DNA from: Streptomyces werraensis
Lineage (GTDB): Bacteria; Actinomycetota; Actinomycetes; Streptomycetales; Streptomycetaceae
DNA length: 64,000 nt
Assembly (NCBI GenBank): GCA_014656175.1
Contig: BNBX01000010.1
Span: 186,001 to 250,000 of the forward strand
Reading direction: 5' to 3'
Below the pieces are notes generated by a model, which searched no databases, was not told the origin of the DNA, and saw nothing but the letters and a program-made list of their open reading frames with translations. Made by a program: the position numbers and the translations under genes. The first letter of the stretch is position 1; each line of letters begins with the position of its first letter. Shown piece by piece: positions 17,996 to 26,826 of this stretch.

Positions 17996-18258
17996 CGTGT
18001 GCGGGCGCCGGGGACCGCGCTTACAGTGGTTCCCAGCGGAAGATCGCGTGAATTCGTTCACGATCCTCCGTGCCCGGGAAAATGCGATCACGAGAATGCT
18101 TCAAAGGCATTACCGATTTCCGGCCGGCCGGTCGCCGGAGATCAATGGTGAAGAGCGACTGCACGCCATTTACATTTCTCGTGGTCTGTTTAGATCAGGT
18201 TCCGGTACCTACAATCCCGTCCACATCTTGAGCTCAGCCCAAGCGTCAAGGAGGACGA
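17996..18258 (+). promoter_or_regulatory. hppA upstream region with inverted repeat and -10-like element
   Basis: 263 bp, relatively A+T-rich. It contains the perfect inverted repeat CGTGAA-ttcg-TTCACG at 18047-18062 and a TACAAT -10-like element at 18210-18215 with a weak upstream TGTTTA. AAGGAGGACG at 18248-18257 is an excellent ribosome site for hppA. Promoter assignment is tentative. Confidence 0.45.
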
Positions 18259-20670
18259 ATGGCGGGGCTTTCCATCTCATACGAGTCGGGCCAACCCACA
18301 TCCCTCGCAGCCGCCGTGCTGACCGACGAGAACCGCGTGCTCGTGGTGACCATCGGCATCGTGGCCCTGGCGGCGCTGGCCGTCGCGGCGGTCCTGGTGC
18401 GCCAGGTGCTCGCGGCCGGCGAGGGCACCGACAGCATGAAGGAGATCGCGGCCGCGGTCCAGGAGGGCGCCAACGCCTATCTGGCCCGCCAGCTGCGCAC
18501 GCTCGGCATTTTCGCCGTGATCGTTTTCTTCCTGCTCATGCTGTTGCCCGCGGACGACTGGAATCAGCGTGCCGGGCGGTCGGTGTTCTTCTTGATCGGA
18601 GCGGCGTTCTCGGCGGCCACCGGCTATATCGGCATGTGGCTCGCGGTGCGCAGCAATGTCCGGGTCGCAGCCGCGGCCCGGGAAGCCACTCCGGCCGAGG
18701 GCGAGCCGGAAAAGGATCTCACCACCGTTTCGCACAAGGCGATGAAGATCGCTTTCCGTACGGGCGGTGTGGTCGGCATGTTCACGGTGGGGCTGGGGCT
18801 GCTCGGCGCCGCCTGTGTCGTGCTGGTGTACGCGGCCGACGCGCCGAAGGTGCTCGAGGGCTTCGGCCTCGGGGCCGCGCTGATCGCGATGTTCATGCGG
18901 GTCGGCGGCGGCATCTTCACCAAGGCCGCCGACGTCGGCGCCGACCTGGTCGGCAAGGTCGAGCAGGGCATTCCGGAGGACGATCCGCGCAATGCCGCGA
19001 CCATCGCCGACAACGTGGGCGACAACGTCGGCGACTGCGCGGGCATGGCGGCCGACCTCTTCGAGTCGTACGCCGTGACACTGGTGGCAGCGCTGATCCT
19101 CGGGTCCGCGGCGTTCGGGAACGCGGGCCTTGCGTTCCCGCTGCTGGTCCCCGCCATCGGTGTGATCACCGCGATGATCGGCATCTTCGCGGTGGCGCCC
19201 CGGCGCGCCGACCGCAGCGGCATGAGCGCGATCAACCGCGGGTTCTTCATCTCCGCGGTGATCTCGCTCGCGCTGGTCGCGATCGCGACGTTCGTCTACC
19301 TGCCGTCGTCGTACGCCGACCTCGACGGGGTGACCGACGAGGCGGTCCTGGCCAAGAGCGGCGACCCGCGGATCCTCGCGCTGGTCGCGGTGGCCATCGG
19401 CATCGTGCTCGCCGCGCTGATCCAGCAGCTCACCGGCTACTTCACCGAGACCACCCGGCGTCCCGTGCGGGACATCGGGAAGACCTCGCTGACCGGACCG
19501 GCCACCGTGGTCCTCGCCGGCATCTCCGTGGGTCTGGAATCGGCCGTCTACACCGCCCTGCTGATCGGCCTGGGCGTGTACGGGGCGTTCCTGCTCGGCG
19601 GCACGTCGATCATGCTGGCGCTGTTCGCGGTGGCGCTGGCCGGCACCGGTCTGCTCACCACGGTCGGTGTGATCGTCGCGATGGACACCTTCGGCCCGGT
19701 CTCCGACAACGCGCAGGGCATCGCCGAGATGTCCGGCGACGTCGAGGGCGTGGGCGCGCAGGTGCTCACCAACCTGGACGCGGTCGGCAACACCACGAAG
19801 GCCATCACCAAGGGCATCGCCATCGCCACGGCCGTCCTCGCGGCGGCGGCGCTGTTCGGCTCGTACCGGGACGCCATCACCACCGGCGCGCGGGAGGTCG
19901 GCGAACGGCTCGGCGGCGAGGGCGCGCCGCTGACCCTGATGATGGACATCTCGCAGCCCAACAACCTCGTCGGCCTGATCGCGGGCGCGGCGGTCGTCTT
20001 CCTCTTCTCGGGGCTGGCGATCAACGCGGTGTCGCGGTCGGCGGGTTCGGTGGTGTACGAGGTGCGGCGGCAGTTCCGCGAGAAGCCCGGGATCATGGAC
20101 TACAGCGAGAAGCCCGAGTACGGCAAGGTCGTCGACATCTGCACCAAGGACGCCCTGCGGGAGCTCGCCACGCCGGGTCTGCTCGCGGTGATGGCGCCCA
20201 TCTTCATCGGGTTCACGCTCGGTGTGGGGGCGCTGGGCGCCTTCCTGGCCGGCGCGATCGGCGCGGGCACGCTGATGGCGGTGTTCCTCGCCAACTCCGG
20301 TGGCGCGTGGGACAACGCCAAGAAGCTCGTCGAGGACGGCCACCACGGCGGCAAGGGCAGTGAGGCCCACGCGGCCACCGTCATCGGCGACACGGTCGGC
20401 GACCCGTTCAAGGACACCGCCGGTCCGGCGATCAACCCCCTGCTGAAGGTGATGAACCTGGTGGCGCTGCTCATCGCGCCCGCGGTCATCAAGTTCTCCT
20501 ACGGCGCCGACAGAAGCGTCGGGATGCGGGTGCTGATCGCGGTCCTCTCCGCACTGGTGATCATCGCGGCGGTGTACGTGTCCAAGCGGCGCGGGATCGC
20601 CGTGGACGACGACGGGGGCGACGCGGAACCGAGCCCCAACTCGCCCGACCCGGCGGTGGTTTCCCGGTAG
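18259..20670 (+). CDS. hppA: Membrane-bound proton-translocating pyrophosphatase (K+-independent type)
   Basis: An 803-residue multi-span membrane protein that hydrolyses pyrophosphate and pumps H+ out of the cytoplasm. The substrate site motif DVGADLVGKVEQGIPEDDPRN is at about 230-250, followed by ADNVGDNVGDCAGMAADLFE; a second set GDTVGDPFKDTAGPAINP is near the C-terminus. The sequence GNTTKAITKG has Lys where K+-dependent enzymes have Ala, which places it in the K+-independent class. The C-terminus is an acidic tail of about 30 residues. ATG 18259 is set by the strong ribosome site. A large GC hairpin follows the stop. Confidence 0.95.
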   Translation: MAGLSISYESGQPTSLAAAVLTDENRVLVVTIGIVALAALAVAAVLVRQVLAAGEGTDSMKEIAAAVQEGANAYLARQLRTLGIFAVIVFFLLMLLPADDWNQRAGRSVFFLIGAAFSAATGYIGMWLAVRSNVRVAAAAREATPAEGEPEKDLTTVSHKAMKIAFRTGGVVGMFTVGLGLLGAACVVLVYAADAPKVLEGFGLGAALIAMFMRVGGGIFTKAADVGADLVGKVEQGIPEDDPRNAATIADNVGDNVGDCAGMAADLFESYAVTLVAALILGSAAFGNAGLAFPLLVPAIGVITAMIGIFAVAPRRADRSGMSAINRGFFISAVISLALVAIATFVYLPSSYADLDGVTDEAVLAKSGDPRILALVAVAIGIVLAALIQQLTGYFTETTRRPVRDIGKTSLTGPATVVLAGISVGLESAVYTALLIGLGVYGAFLLGGTSIMLALFAVALAGTGLLTTVGVIVAMDTFGPVSDNAQGIAEMSGDVEGVGAQVLTNLDAVGNTTKAITKGIAIATAVLAAAALFGSYRDAITTGAREVGERLGGEGAPLTLMMDISQPNNLVGLIAGAAVVFLFSGLAINAVSRSAGSVVYEVRRQFREKPGIMDYSEKPEYGKVVDICTKDALRELATPGLLAVMAPIFIGFTLGVGALGAFLAGAIGAGTLMAVFLANSGGAWDNAKKLVEDGHHGGKGSEAHAATVIGDTVGDPFKDTAGPAINPLLKVMNLVALLIAPAVIKFSYGADRSVGMRVLIAVLSALVIIAAVYVSKRRGIAVDDDGGDAEPSPNSPDPAVVSR

Positions 20671-20693
20671 GGCACGCCGGACACCGGATCAAG

Positions 20694-20735
20694 GTGCGGG
20701 CGGACGGCGCGGATTGACGCGCCGCCCGCCCGCAC
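20694..20735 (+). terminator. Hairpin terminator after hppA
   Basis: Arms GTGCGGGCGGACGGCGCG and CGCGCCGCCCGCCCGCAC pair over almost their whole length with a 6-base loop, starting 24 bp after the stop. Confidence 0.8.
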
Positions 20736-20870
20736 GGGTTTCGGCCCGTGACCCTTGTCTCGCCTGGTGCAAATGGCTACAAAAATTCTCTTACCGGACG
20801 TTCGGCAAGTGGGTGTAGGCCATCCGGCGTGTATGTTCCGGGGCCGAAGGCCATGGAAGGGACCAATCCG

Positions 20871-21443
20871 GTGAACAAGAAGCTCGCGGCCGCACTGTCC
20901 GGCGGTGCGGTACTGGTACTGGCGCTGACGGGATGCGGCGGCGACGACAGCGACGAGAAGCTGGACGCATGGGCGAAGGAGGTCTGCGACGCCGTGCAGC
21001 CGCAGGCCGCCAAGATCAAGGCGGCCAACACCGCCATCCAGAAGGAGACCTCGGACAACAGCACGCCGCAGGCGGTCCAGCAGGCCGACTCGAAGGCCTT
21101 CCAGGACATGTCCGACGCCTACAAGGCCATCGGCGCCGCCGTGAACAAGGCGGGCGCGCCCGACGTCGAGAACGGCGAGCAGAAGCAGCAGGACGCCGTG
21201 AAGGAGCTCAACAGCATCTCCGCGTCCTACGCCACCCTGAAGAAGCAGGTCGACGGCCTCAACACCAAGGACCAGGCGGACTTCGCCGACGGTCTGAAGG
21301 ACATCGCGGCCGAGCTGGACAAGCTGAGCAAGAGCGGCAGCGACGCCCTCAGCACGCTGGAGGAGGGCAAGGTCGGCGAGGCCATGTCCCGGCAGGCCAG
21401 CTGCCGGACGGCCACCGCGTCGGCGGGCGCGACCAAGAGCTGA
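20871..21443 (+). CDS. Small secreted lipoprotein, helical
   Basis: A 190-residue lipoprotein of unknown function. The signal peptide MNKKLAAALSGGAVLVLALTGC ends in a clear lipobox (LTGC). The mature part starts GGDDSDEK and is rich in Ala, Lys, Gln and Asp, predicted mostly helical with possible coiled-coil character (KELNSISASYATLKKQVDGL). GTG 20871 is chosen because AAGGGA lies 8 bases upstream and the signal peptide begins there; the longer reading frame adds an implausible N-terminus. It stands alone between hppA and the methyltransferase. Widespread in Streptomyces as far as I recall, but I know no assigned role. Confidence 0.8.
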   Translation: MNKKLAAALSGGAVLVLALTGCGGDDSDEKLDAWAKEVCDAVQPQAAKIKAANTAIQKETSDNSTPQAVQQADSKAFQDMSDAYKAIGAAVNKAGAPDVENGEQKQQDAVKELNSISASYATLKKQVDGLNTKDQADFADGLKDIAAELDKLSKSGSDALSTLEEGKVGEAMSRQASCRTATASAGATKS

Positions 21444-21492
21444 CGGCGGCTCAGCGGCCGCGGGTGCGCGCCGGGTGGGGGCGGCGGCCACA

Positions 21493-23022
21493 ATGGAGGG
21501 CGTGAGTGACGCCAGCCTGCCGCCCCTGCCCTCGTCCGACCGCACCGACGCCGCCGCCCGGCTGCGGGAGGCGCTGCTCGGCGCCTCCTTCACCGCCGAC
21601 GGACTGCTCGACCTGCTCGGCGCCCCCGCGTACGCGGCGCTGGCCCGCAGCGAGACCGTGCCCGCGCTCCGCGCCACCCGCGGGGACACCCCGCTGGAGC
21701 TGCTCGTACGGCTGTTCCTGCTCCAGCAGCCGGTGCCCCGCGCGGGCCTGGACGGTGTCCTGCCCGTGGACGTGTGCCTGGAGAGCGGCTGGCTCCGCCC
21801 CGCGGGCGGCGACACGCTCGCGGCGGCCGTGGACGTCCGGCCGTACGGCGGGTCCGACGGCGAGGACTGGTTCGTGGTGTCGGACCTCGGGTGCGCGGTC
21901 GGCGGCGCCGGGGGCATCGGCAGCCGGGAGCCGGGCGTGGTGCTCGGCGTCGGCGGCGCGTCCACCACGCTGGCCGGCATCACCGTCCGGACGCCCGTGC
22001 GGTCGGCGCTCGACGTCGGCACCGGGTCCGGCATCCAGGCCCTGCACGCCGCCCGGCAGGCCACGCGCGTGACCGCGACCGACGTGAACCCGCGCGCCCT
22101 GCACATCACGGCGCTCACCCTGGCGCTGTCCGGGGTCCCCGCCGCCGATCTGCGTGAGGGCTCGCTGTTCGCCCCGCTGCGGGACGACGAGACGTACGAC
22201 CTGATCGTGTCCAACCCGCCGTTCGTCATCTCTCCCGGGGCGCGGCTCACCTACCGCGACGGCGGGATGGGCGGGGACGACCTGTGCCGCACGCTCGTCC
22301 AGCAGGCGGGGGAGCGGCTCAGCGAGGGCGGGTACGCGCAGTTCCTCGCCAACTGGCAGCACGTGGAGGGCGAGGACTGGCAGGACCGGCTCCGCTCCTG
22401 GGTGCCGCGCGGCTGCGACGCGTGGATCGTGCAGCGCGAGGTGCAGGACGTGACGCAGTACGCCGAGCTGTGGCTGCGGGACGCCGGCGACCACCGCGGG
22501 GACGAGGCGGAGTACCGGGCGCGGTACGACGCGTGGCTGGACGAGTTCGAGGCGCGCAAGGTCAAGGCGGTCGGCTTCGGCTGGATCACCCTGCGCCGGT
22601 CGGACGCGGCCGTGCCGTCGGTCACGGTGGAGGAGTGGCCGCACCCGGTGGAGCAGCCGCTCGGCGACACGGTCCGTGCGCATTTCGAGCGGCTCGACTA
22701 CCTGCGGTCGCACGACGACGCGGCGCTGCTGGAGGCGCGTTTCGAGCTGGCGTCCGAGGTGGTGCAGGAACAGGTCGGGCTGCCCGGCGCCGAGGACCCG
22801 GAGCACGTCGTGCTGCGGCAGAACCGCGGGATGCGGCGGGCGACCAGGGTCGACACGATCGGCGCGGGGTTCGCCGGCGTCTGCGACGGCACCATGACCG
22901 CGGGCCGGATCCTGGACGCCATCGCCCAGCTCCTCGGCGAGGACCCCGTCCTGCTGCGCGACCGCACCCCTGCACAGATCCGGCTGCTGGTCGAACAGGG
23001 CTTCCTGGACCCGGTGGACTGA
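21493..23022 (+). CDS. Class I SAM-dependent methyltransferase with NPPF motif
   Basis: A 509-residue protein. Residues about 10-120 form an N-terminal helical region. Motif I ALDVGTGSGIQALHAA (about 176-191) binds S-adenosylmethionine and SNPPFVISPG (about 240) is the catalytic NPPF motif typical of N-methyltransferases acting on adenine, guanine or glutamine amides (RsmC, HemK and related). The roughly 200-residue C-terminal part is specific to an actinobacterial group I cannot name further. Two starts are possible: ATG 21493 (chosen) or GTG 21502, where the GGAGGG run is too close. Followed by a tandem GC repeat region. Confidence 0.8.
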   Translation: MEGVSDASLPPLPSSDRTDAAARLREALLGASFTADGLLDLLGAPAYAALARSETVPALRATRGDTPLELLVRLFLLQQPVPRAGLDGVLPVDVCLESGWLRPAGGDTLAAAVDVRPYGGSDGEDWFVVSDLGCAVGGAGGIGSREPGVVLGVGGASTTLAGITVRTPVRSALDVGTGSGIQALHAARQATRVTATDVNPRALHITALTLALSGVPAADLREGSLFAPLRDDETYDLIVSNPPFVISPGARLTYRDGGMGGDDLCRTLVQQAGERLSEGGYAQFLANWQHVEGEDWQDRLRSWVPRGCDAWIVQREVQDVTQYAELWLRDAGDHRGDEAEYRARYDAWLDEFEARKVKAVGFGWITLRRSDAAVPSVTVEEWPHPVEQPLGDTVRAHFERLDYLRSHDDAALLEARFELASEVVQEQVGLPGAEDPEHVVLRQNRGMRRATRVDTIGAGFAGVCDGTMTAGRILDAIAQLLGEDPVLLRDRTPAQIRLLVEQGFLDPVD

Positions 23023-23023
23023 G

Positions 23024-23107
23024 GGGCCTCGCAAGGGACGGACCAGGGGCCTCCCGAGGGGTCGAGGGGTCTCACGAGGGGTGGACCGAGGGGTCTCACC
23101 AGGGCGG
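23024..23107 (+). repeat. Degenerate tandem repeats after the methyltransferase gene
   Basis: Four imperfect units begin GGGGCCTC or GGGGTCTC and run about 17-24 bp each, for example GGGGTCTCACGAGGGGTGG and GGGGTCTCACCAGGG. The rest of the gap to 23398 shows no gene; it may carry the promoter of the small membrane protein. Confidence 0.6.
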
Positions 23108-23398
23108 CCCGGGCGCCCCGTCCGTCACACGCGCCCCTCCAGTCGCATGGGTCACAGTGACCTGCGTCCGTACGCCCCTGTGTCGTTTGCCGCATCTTTC
23201 ACGCCGCTGTCGGCCCGGGCGCCGGGCCGTCCGGATCCCGCGGAAATTTCCGGAAGCGGACCGCGCGGGCCCGCTTCCGGTCTCCTCGCCGCCCTCCCGA
23301 GCCGCTCCGTTCACCTCCGGTTCGTCGTCCCGCCGCCCACGCGTGGCAGCGTCCCGAGCAGTCGGCGCAGGGACGGACGAGAGGGGGCGCGGGCGACC

Positions 23399-23596
23399 AT
23401 GGAGAGCGGGCCGGCGATCTTCGCGGGAACGGTGTTCTGCCTGTTCGGTGCCGGTTTGCTGGCCTGGACGGTGTCCCGTGCGCGACAGCACCGCCCGGTC
23501 GCCCTCGGTGTGAACCGCGTCGCATCGACCACGGTCGCCGGGACCGTCGCGATCGTCTCCCTGGCCCTCGGCGCCTGGTGCTTCGGCCGTCTCTGA
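23399..23596 (+). CDS. Small membrane protein, two predicted spans
   Basis: A 65-residue hypothetical protein. Two hydrophobic segments are clear: residues about 5-24 (AIFAGTVFCLFGAGLLAWTV) and 45-63 (TTVAGTVAIVSLALGAWCF), linked by a basic loop SRARQHRPVALGVNR. The ATG follows GAGGGGGCG at a rather long distance. Upstream in-frame sequence lacks the character of coding DNA. It stands alone between the methyltransferase and topA. Function unknown. Confidence 0.65.
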   Translation: MESGPAIFAGTVFCLFGAGLLAWTVSRARQHRPVALGVNRVASTTVAGTVAIVSLALGAWCFGRL

Positions 23597-23840
23597 CGCG
23601 CGCCGGGATCCGGACCACGCGGTAACCGAAGGATCGCCCTCCGCATAAGAGCGGGCGGAGTCTGGACACTCCGGGCGGCAGGAACGGTGGTAGTCGGGTT
23701 ACCGTTCGAGTGGCCGTTGCGGGCTTTTCCCGTTTGACACGGGGGCGGGATGTACCGTCACACTCCGCAGCGTCACCATGACCCGACCCCGGGGAGAAGC
23801 GCCTGGGGAGGCCCGAGCGTCGACGGAGAGAAGAGCGAAG

Positions 23841-26669
23841 TTGTCCCCGACCAGCGAGACCGCGAACGGCGGCCGCCGACTCGTCATCGTCGAGTCGCCT
23901 GCCAAGGCGAAGACGATCAAGGGCTATCTCGGCCCCGGCTACATCGTCGAGGCGAGCGTCGGGCACATTCGCGACCTCCCCAACGGCGCTGCGGAGGTTC
24001 CGGAGAAGTACACCGGCGAGGTGCGCCGCCTCGGTGTGGACGTCGAGCATGACTTCCAGCCGATCTATGTGGTCAACGCGGACAAGAAGGCGCAGGTCAA
24101 GAAGCTCAAGGACCTGCTGAAGGAGTCCGACGAGCTCTTCCTCGCCACCGATGAGGACCGCGAGGGCGAGGCCATCGCGTGGCACCTCCAGGAAGTGCTC
24201 AAGCCGAAGATCCCGGTCAAGCGCATGGTGTTCCACGAGATCACCAAGGACGCGATCCGGGAGGCCGTGGCCAACCCGCGCGAGCTCAACCAGAAGCTGG
24301 TCGACGCGCAGGAGACCCGCCGCATCCTCGACCGTCTCTACGGTTACGAGGTCTCGCCGGTCCTGTGGAAGAAGGTCATGCCGCGGCTGTCCGCCGGCCG
24401 CGTGCAGTCCGTCGCCACCCGGCTCGTGGTCGAGCGGGAGCGCGAGCGCATGGCGTTCCGCTCCGCCGAGTACTGGGACCTGACCGGCACCTTCTCCACC
24501 GGCCGCGCCGGCGACCCGAGTGACCCGTCGACGCTGGTCGCGCGGCTGCAGACGGTCGACGGACGCCGGATCGCGCAGGGCCGTGACTTCGACTCCCTGG
24601 GGCAGCTGAAGAGCGCGAACACCCTCCACCTCGACGAGGCGAACGCCCGCGCGCTCGCCGCCGCCCTGGAGGACACGCGCTTCGCGGTCCGCTCCGTCGA
24701 GTCCAAGCCGTACCGCCGCTCGCCGTACGCGCCGTTCCGTACGACGACGCTGCAGCAGGAGGCGAGCCGCAAGCTCGGTTTCGGCGCGAAGGCCACGATG
24801 CAGGTCGCGCAGAAGCTGTACGAGAACGGCTACATCACCTACATGCGTACGGACTCGACGACCCTGAGCGAGACGGCGGTCGCCGCCGCCCGCGCCCAGG
24901 TCACGCAGCTGTACGGAGCCGACTACCTGCCGCCGCAGCCGCGCACCTACGCGGGCAAGGTGAAGAACGCGCAGGAGGCGCACGAGGCGATCCGTCCTTC
25001 GGGGGACCGTTTCCGCACGCCCGCCGAGACCGGTCTGACCGGCGACCAGTTCAAGCTCTACGAGCTGATCTGGAAGCGGACCGTCGCCTCCCAGATGAAG
25101 GACGCGACCGGCAACTCCGTCACCGTGAAGATCGGCGGCACCGCCGCCGACGGCCGGGACGTCGAGTTCAGCGCGTCCGGCAAGACGATCACCTTCCACG
25201 GCTTCCTCAAGGCCTATGTCGAGGGCGCCGACGACCCGAACGCCGAGCTGGACGACCGCGAGCGCCGCCTGCCCCAGGTCGCCGAGGGCGACGCGCTGAG
25301 CGCCGAGGAGATCTCGGTCGACGGCCACGCCACCAAGCCCCCGGCCCGCTACACCGAGGCGTCGCTGGTCAAGGAGCTGGAGGAGCGGGAGATCGGCCGC
25401 CCGTCGACATACGCGTCGATCATCGGCACGATCCTCGACCGCGGCTACGTGTTCAAGAAGGGCACGGCCCTGGTGCCGTCGTTCCTCTCCTTCGCCGTGG
25501 TCAACCTGCTGGAGAAGCACTTCGGCCGGCTCGTCGACTACGACTTCACCGCGAAGATGGAGGACGACCTCGACCGCATCGCGCGCGGCGAGGCCCGCGC
25601 CGTGCCGTGGCTGAAGCGGTTCTACTTCGGCGAGGGCACCGGCAACGGCGGCGCGGCCGAGGCGGGCAACGGCGACGGGGACCACCTCGGCGGCCTCAAG
25701 GAGCTGGTGACCGACCTGGGCGCGATCGACGCGCGCGAGGTGTCGTCGTTCCCGGTGGGCAACGGCATCGTGCTGCGGGTCGGGCGCTACGGCCCGTACA
25801 TCGAGCGCGGCGAGAAGGACACCGAGGAGCACCAGCGCGCCGACATCCCGGCCGACCTGGCGCCCGACGAGCTGACCGTCGAGCTGGCCGAGGAGCTGCT
25901 CGCCAAGCCGAGCGGCGACTTCGAGCTGGGCACCGACCCGGCGACCGGGCACGCCATCGTCGCCAAGGACGGCCGCTACGGCCCGTACGTGACGGAGATC
26001 CTCCCCGAGGGCACGCCGAAGACCGGCAAGAACGCGGTCAAGCCGCGCACCGCCTCGCTCTTCAAGTCGATGTCCCTGGACACGGTGACGCTCGACGACG
26101 CGCTGAAGCTGATGTCGCTGCCGCGCGTGGTCGGCGTGGACACCGACGGCCAGGAGATCACCGCGCAGAACGGCCGTTACGGCCCGTACCTGAAGAAGGG
26201 CACGGACTCGCGGTCGCTGCAGTCGGAGGACCAGATCTTCACGATCACGCTGGAGGAGGCGCAGGCGATCTACGCCCAGCCCAAGCAGCGTGGCCGGGCC
26301 GCGGCCAAGCCGCCGCTGAAGGAACTGGGCACCGACCCGGTCAGCGAGAAGCCGGTCGTGGTGAAGGACGGCCGCTTCGGGCCGTACGTCACCGACGGCG
26401 AGACCAACGCGACGCTGCGCTCGGGTGACAGCGTGGAGACGATCACGCCGGAGCGCGGTTTCGAGCTGCTGGCCGAGAAGCGGGCCAAGGGTCCCGCCAA
26501 GAAGACGGCGAAGAAGACCGCCAAGAAGACGACGGCCAAGAAGGCTCCGGCGAAGAAGACGGCGGCTTCCAAGACGGCCGCGGCGAAGAAGACCACGGCC
26601 GCCAAGAAGACGACGGCGAAGAAGACCGCCGCCAGGAAGACGGCCGCGGCGAACGGCGCGGAGGACTGA
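23841..26669 (+). CDS. topA: DNA topoisomerase I (type IA) with lysine-rich tail
   Basis: A 942-residue enzyme that relaxes negative supercoils. The Toprim domain starts RRLVIVESPAKAKTIKGYLG and includes ATDEDREGEAIAWH; the active-site tyrosine is in YITYMRTDSTTLS. The C-terminal part has repeated topoisomerase C-terminal modules marked by GRYGPY or GRFGPY rather than zinc fingers, and ends in a tail of about 60 residues built of AKK/AAKK repeats, a feature that raises processivity in Streptomyces TopA. TTG 23841 is chosen because GGAGAGAAG lies upstream and conservation begins at SPTSETANGG; an ATG at 23778 in the same frame is an alternative giving 963 residues. Followed by a compound hairpin. 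Confidence 0.95.
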   Translation: MSPTSETANGGRRLVIVESPAKAKTIKGYLGPGYIVEASVGHIRDLPNGAAEVPEKYTGEVRRLGVDVEHDFQPIYVVNADKKAQVKKLKDLLKESDELFLATDEDREGEAIAWHLQEVLKPKIPVKRMVFHEITKDAIREAVANPRELNQKLVDAQETRRILDRLYGYEVSPVLWKKVMPRLSAGRVQSVATRLVVERERERMAFRSAEYWDLTGTFSTGRAGDPSDPSTLVARLQTVDGRRIAQGRDFDSLGQLKSANTLHLDEANARALAAALEDTRFAVRSVESKPYRRSPYAPFRTTTLQQEASRKLGFGAKATMQVAQKLYENGYITYMRTDSTTLSETAVAAARAQVTQLYGADYLPPQPRTYAGKVKNAQEAHEAIRPSGDRFRTPAETGLTGDQFKLYELIWKRTVASQMKDATGNSVTVKIGGTAADGRDVEFSASGKTITFHGFLKAYVEGADDPNAELDDRERRLPQVAEGDALSAEEISVDGHATKPPARYTEASLVKELEEREIGRPSTYASIIGTILDRGYVFKKGTALVPSFLSFAVVNLLEKHFGRLVDYDFTAKMEDDLDRIARGEARAVPWLKRFYFGEGTGNGGAAEAGNGDGDHLGGLKELVTDLGAIDAREVSSFPVGNGIVLRVGRYGPYIERGEKDTEEHQRADIPADLAPDELTVELAEELLAKPSGDFELGTDPATGHAIVAKDGRYGPYVTEILPEGTPKTGKNAVKPRTASLFKSMSLDTVTLDDALKLMSLPRVVGVDTDGQEITAQNGRYGPYLKKGTDSRSLQSEDQIFTITLEEAQAIYAQPKQRGRAAAKPPLKELGTDPVSEKPVVVKDGRFGPYVTDGETNATLRSGDSVETITPERGFELLAEKRAKGPAKKTAKKTAKKTTAKKAPAKKTAASKTAAAKKTTAAKKTTAKKTAARKTAAANGAED

Positions 26670-26678
26670 TCACCGTCC

Positions 26679-26728
26679 CGCCGGGCAGTGGAAACGTCGT
26701 CCCCTGACGCAGGGGCCACCGCCCGGCG
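26679..26728 (+). terminator. Compound hairpin after topA
   Basis: Outer arms CGCCGGGC (26679-26686) and GCCCGGCG (26721-26728) enclose an inner hairpin CCCCT-gacgc-AGGGG (26701-26715). A TAGGCT element at 26815-26820 further on sits seven bases before the next ATG and may be the -10 of a leaderless transcript. Confidence 0.55.
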
Positions 26729-26826
26729 TTCGGAATGCGAACGCCCTGGCACGGTTCCGTGTCGGGATGTGTGCATGTCAGGCGCGTCGGCCCTGGGGTA
26801 TCCCCGCGGGCCGATAGGCTGAACGC

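Noticed and set aside
20748-20870. N-terminal extension of the lipoprotein at 20871
   Set aside because: The signal peptide and ribosome site define the GTG at 20871; the upstream part has promoter-like composition.
23024-23107. CRISPR array
   Set aside because: Units are short, variable and contiguous with no spacers, and no cas genes are present.
26480-26669. Repeats in the topA 3' end as a mobile or CRISPR repeat
   Set aside because: They encode the lysine-alanine tail of topoisomerase I and follow codon structure.
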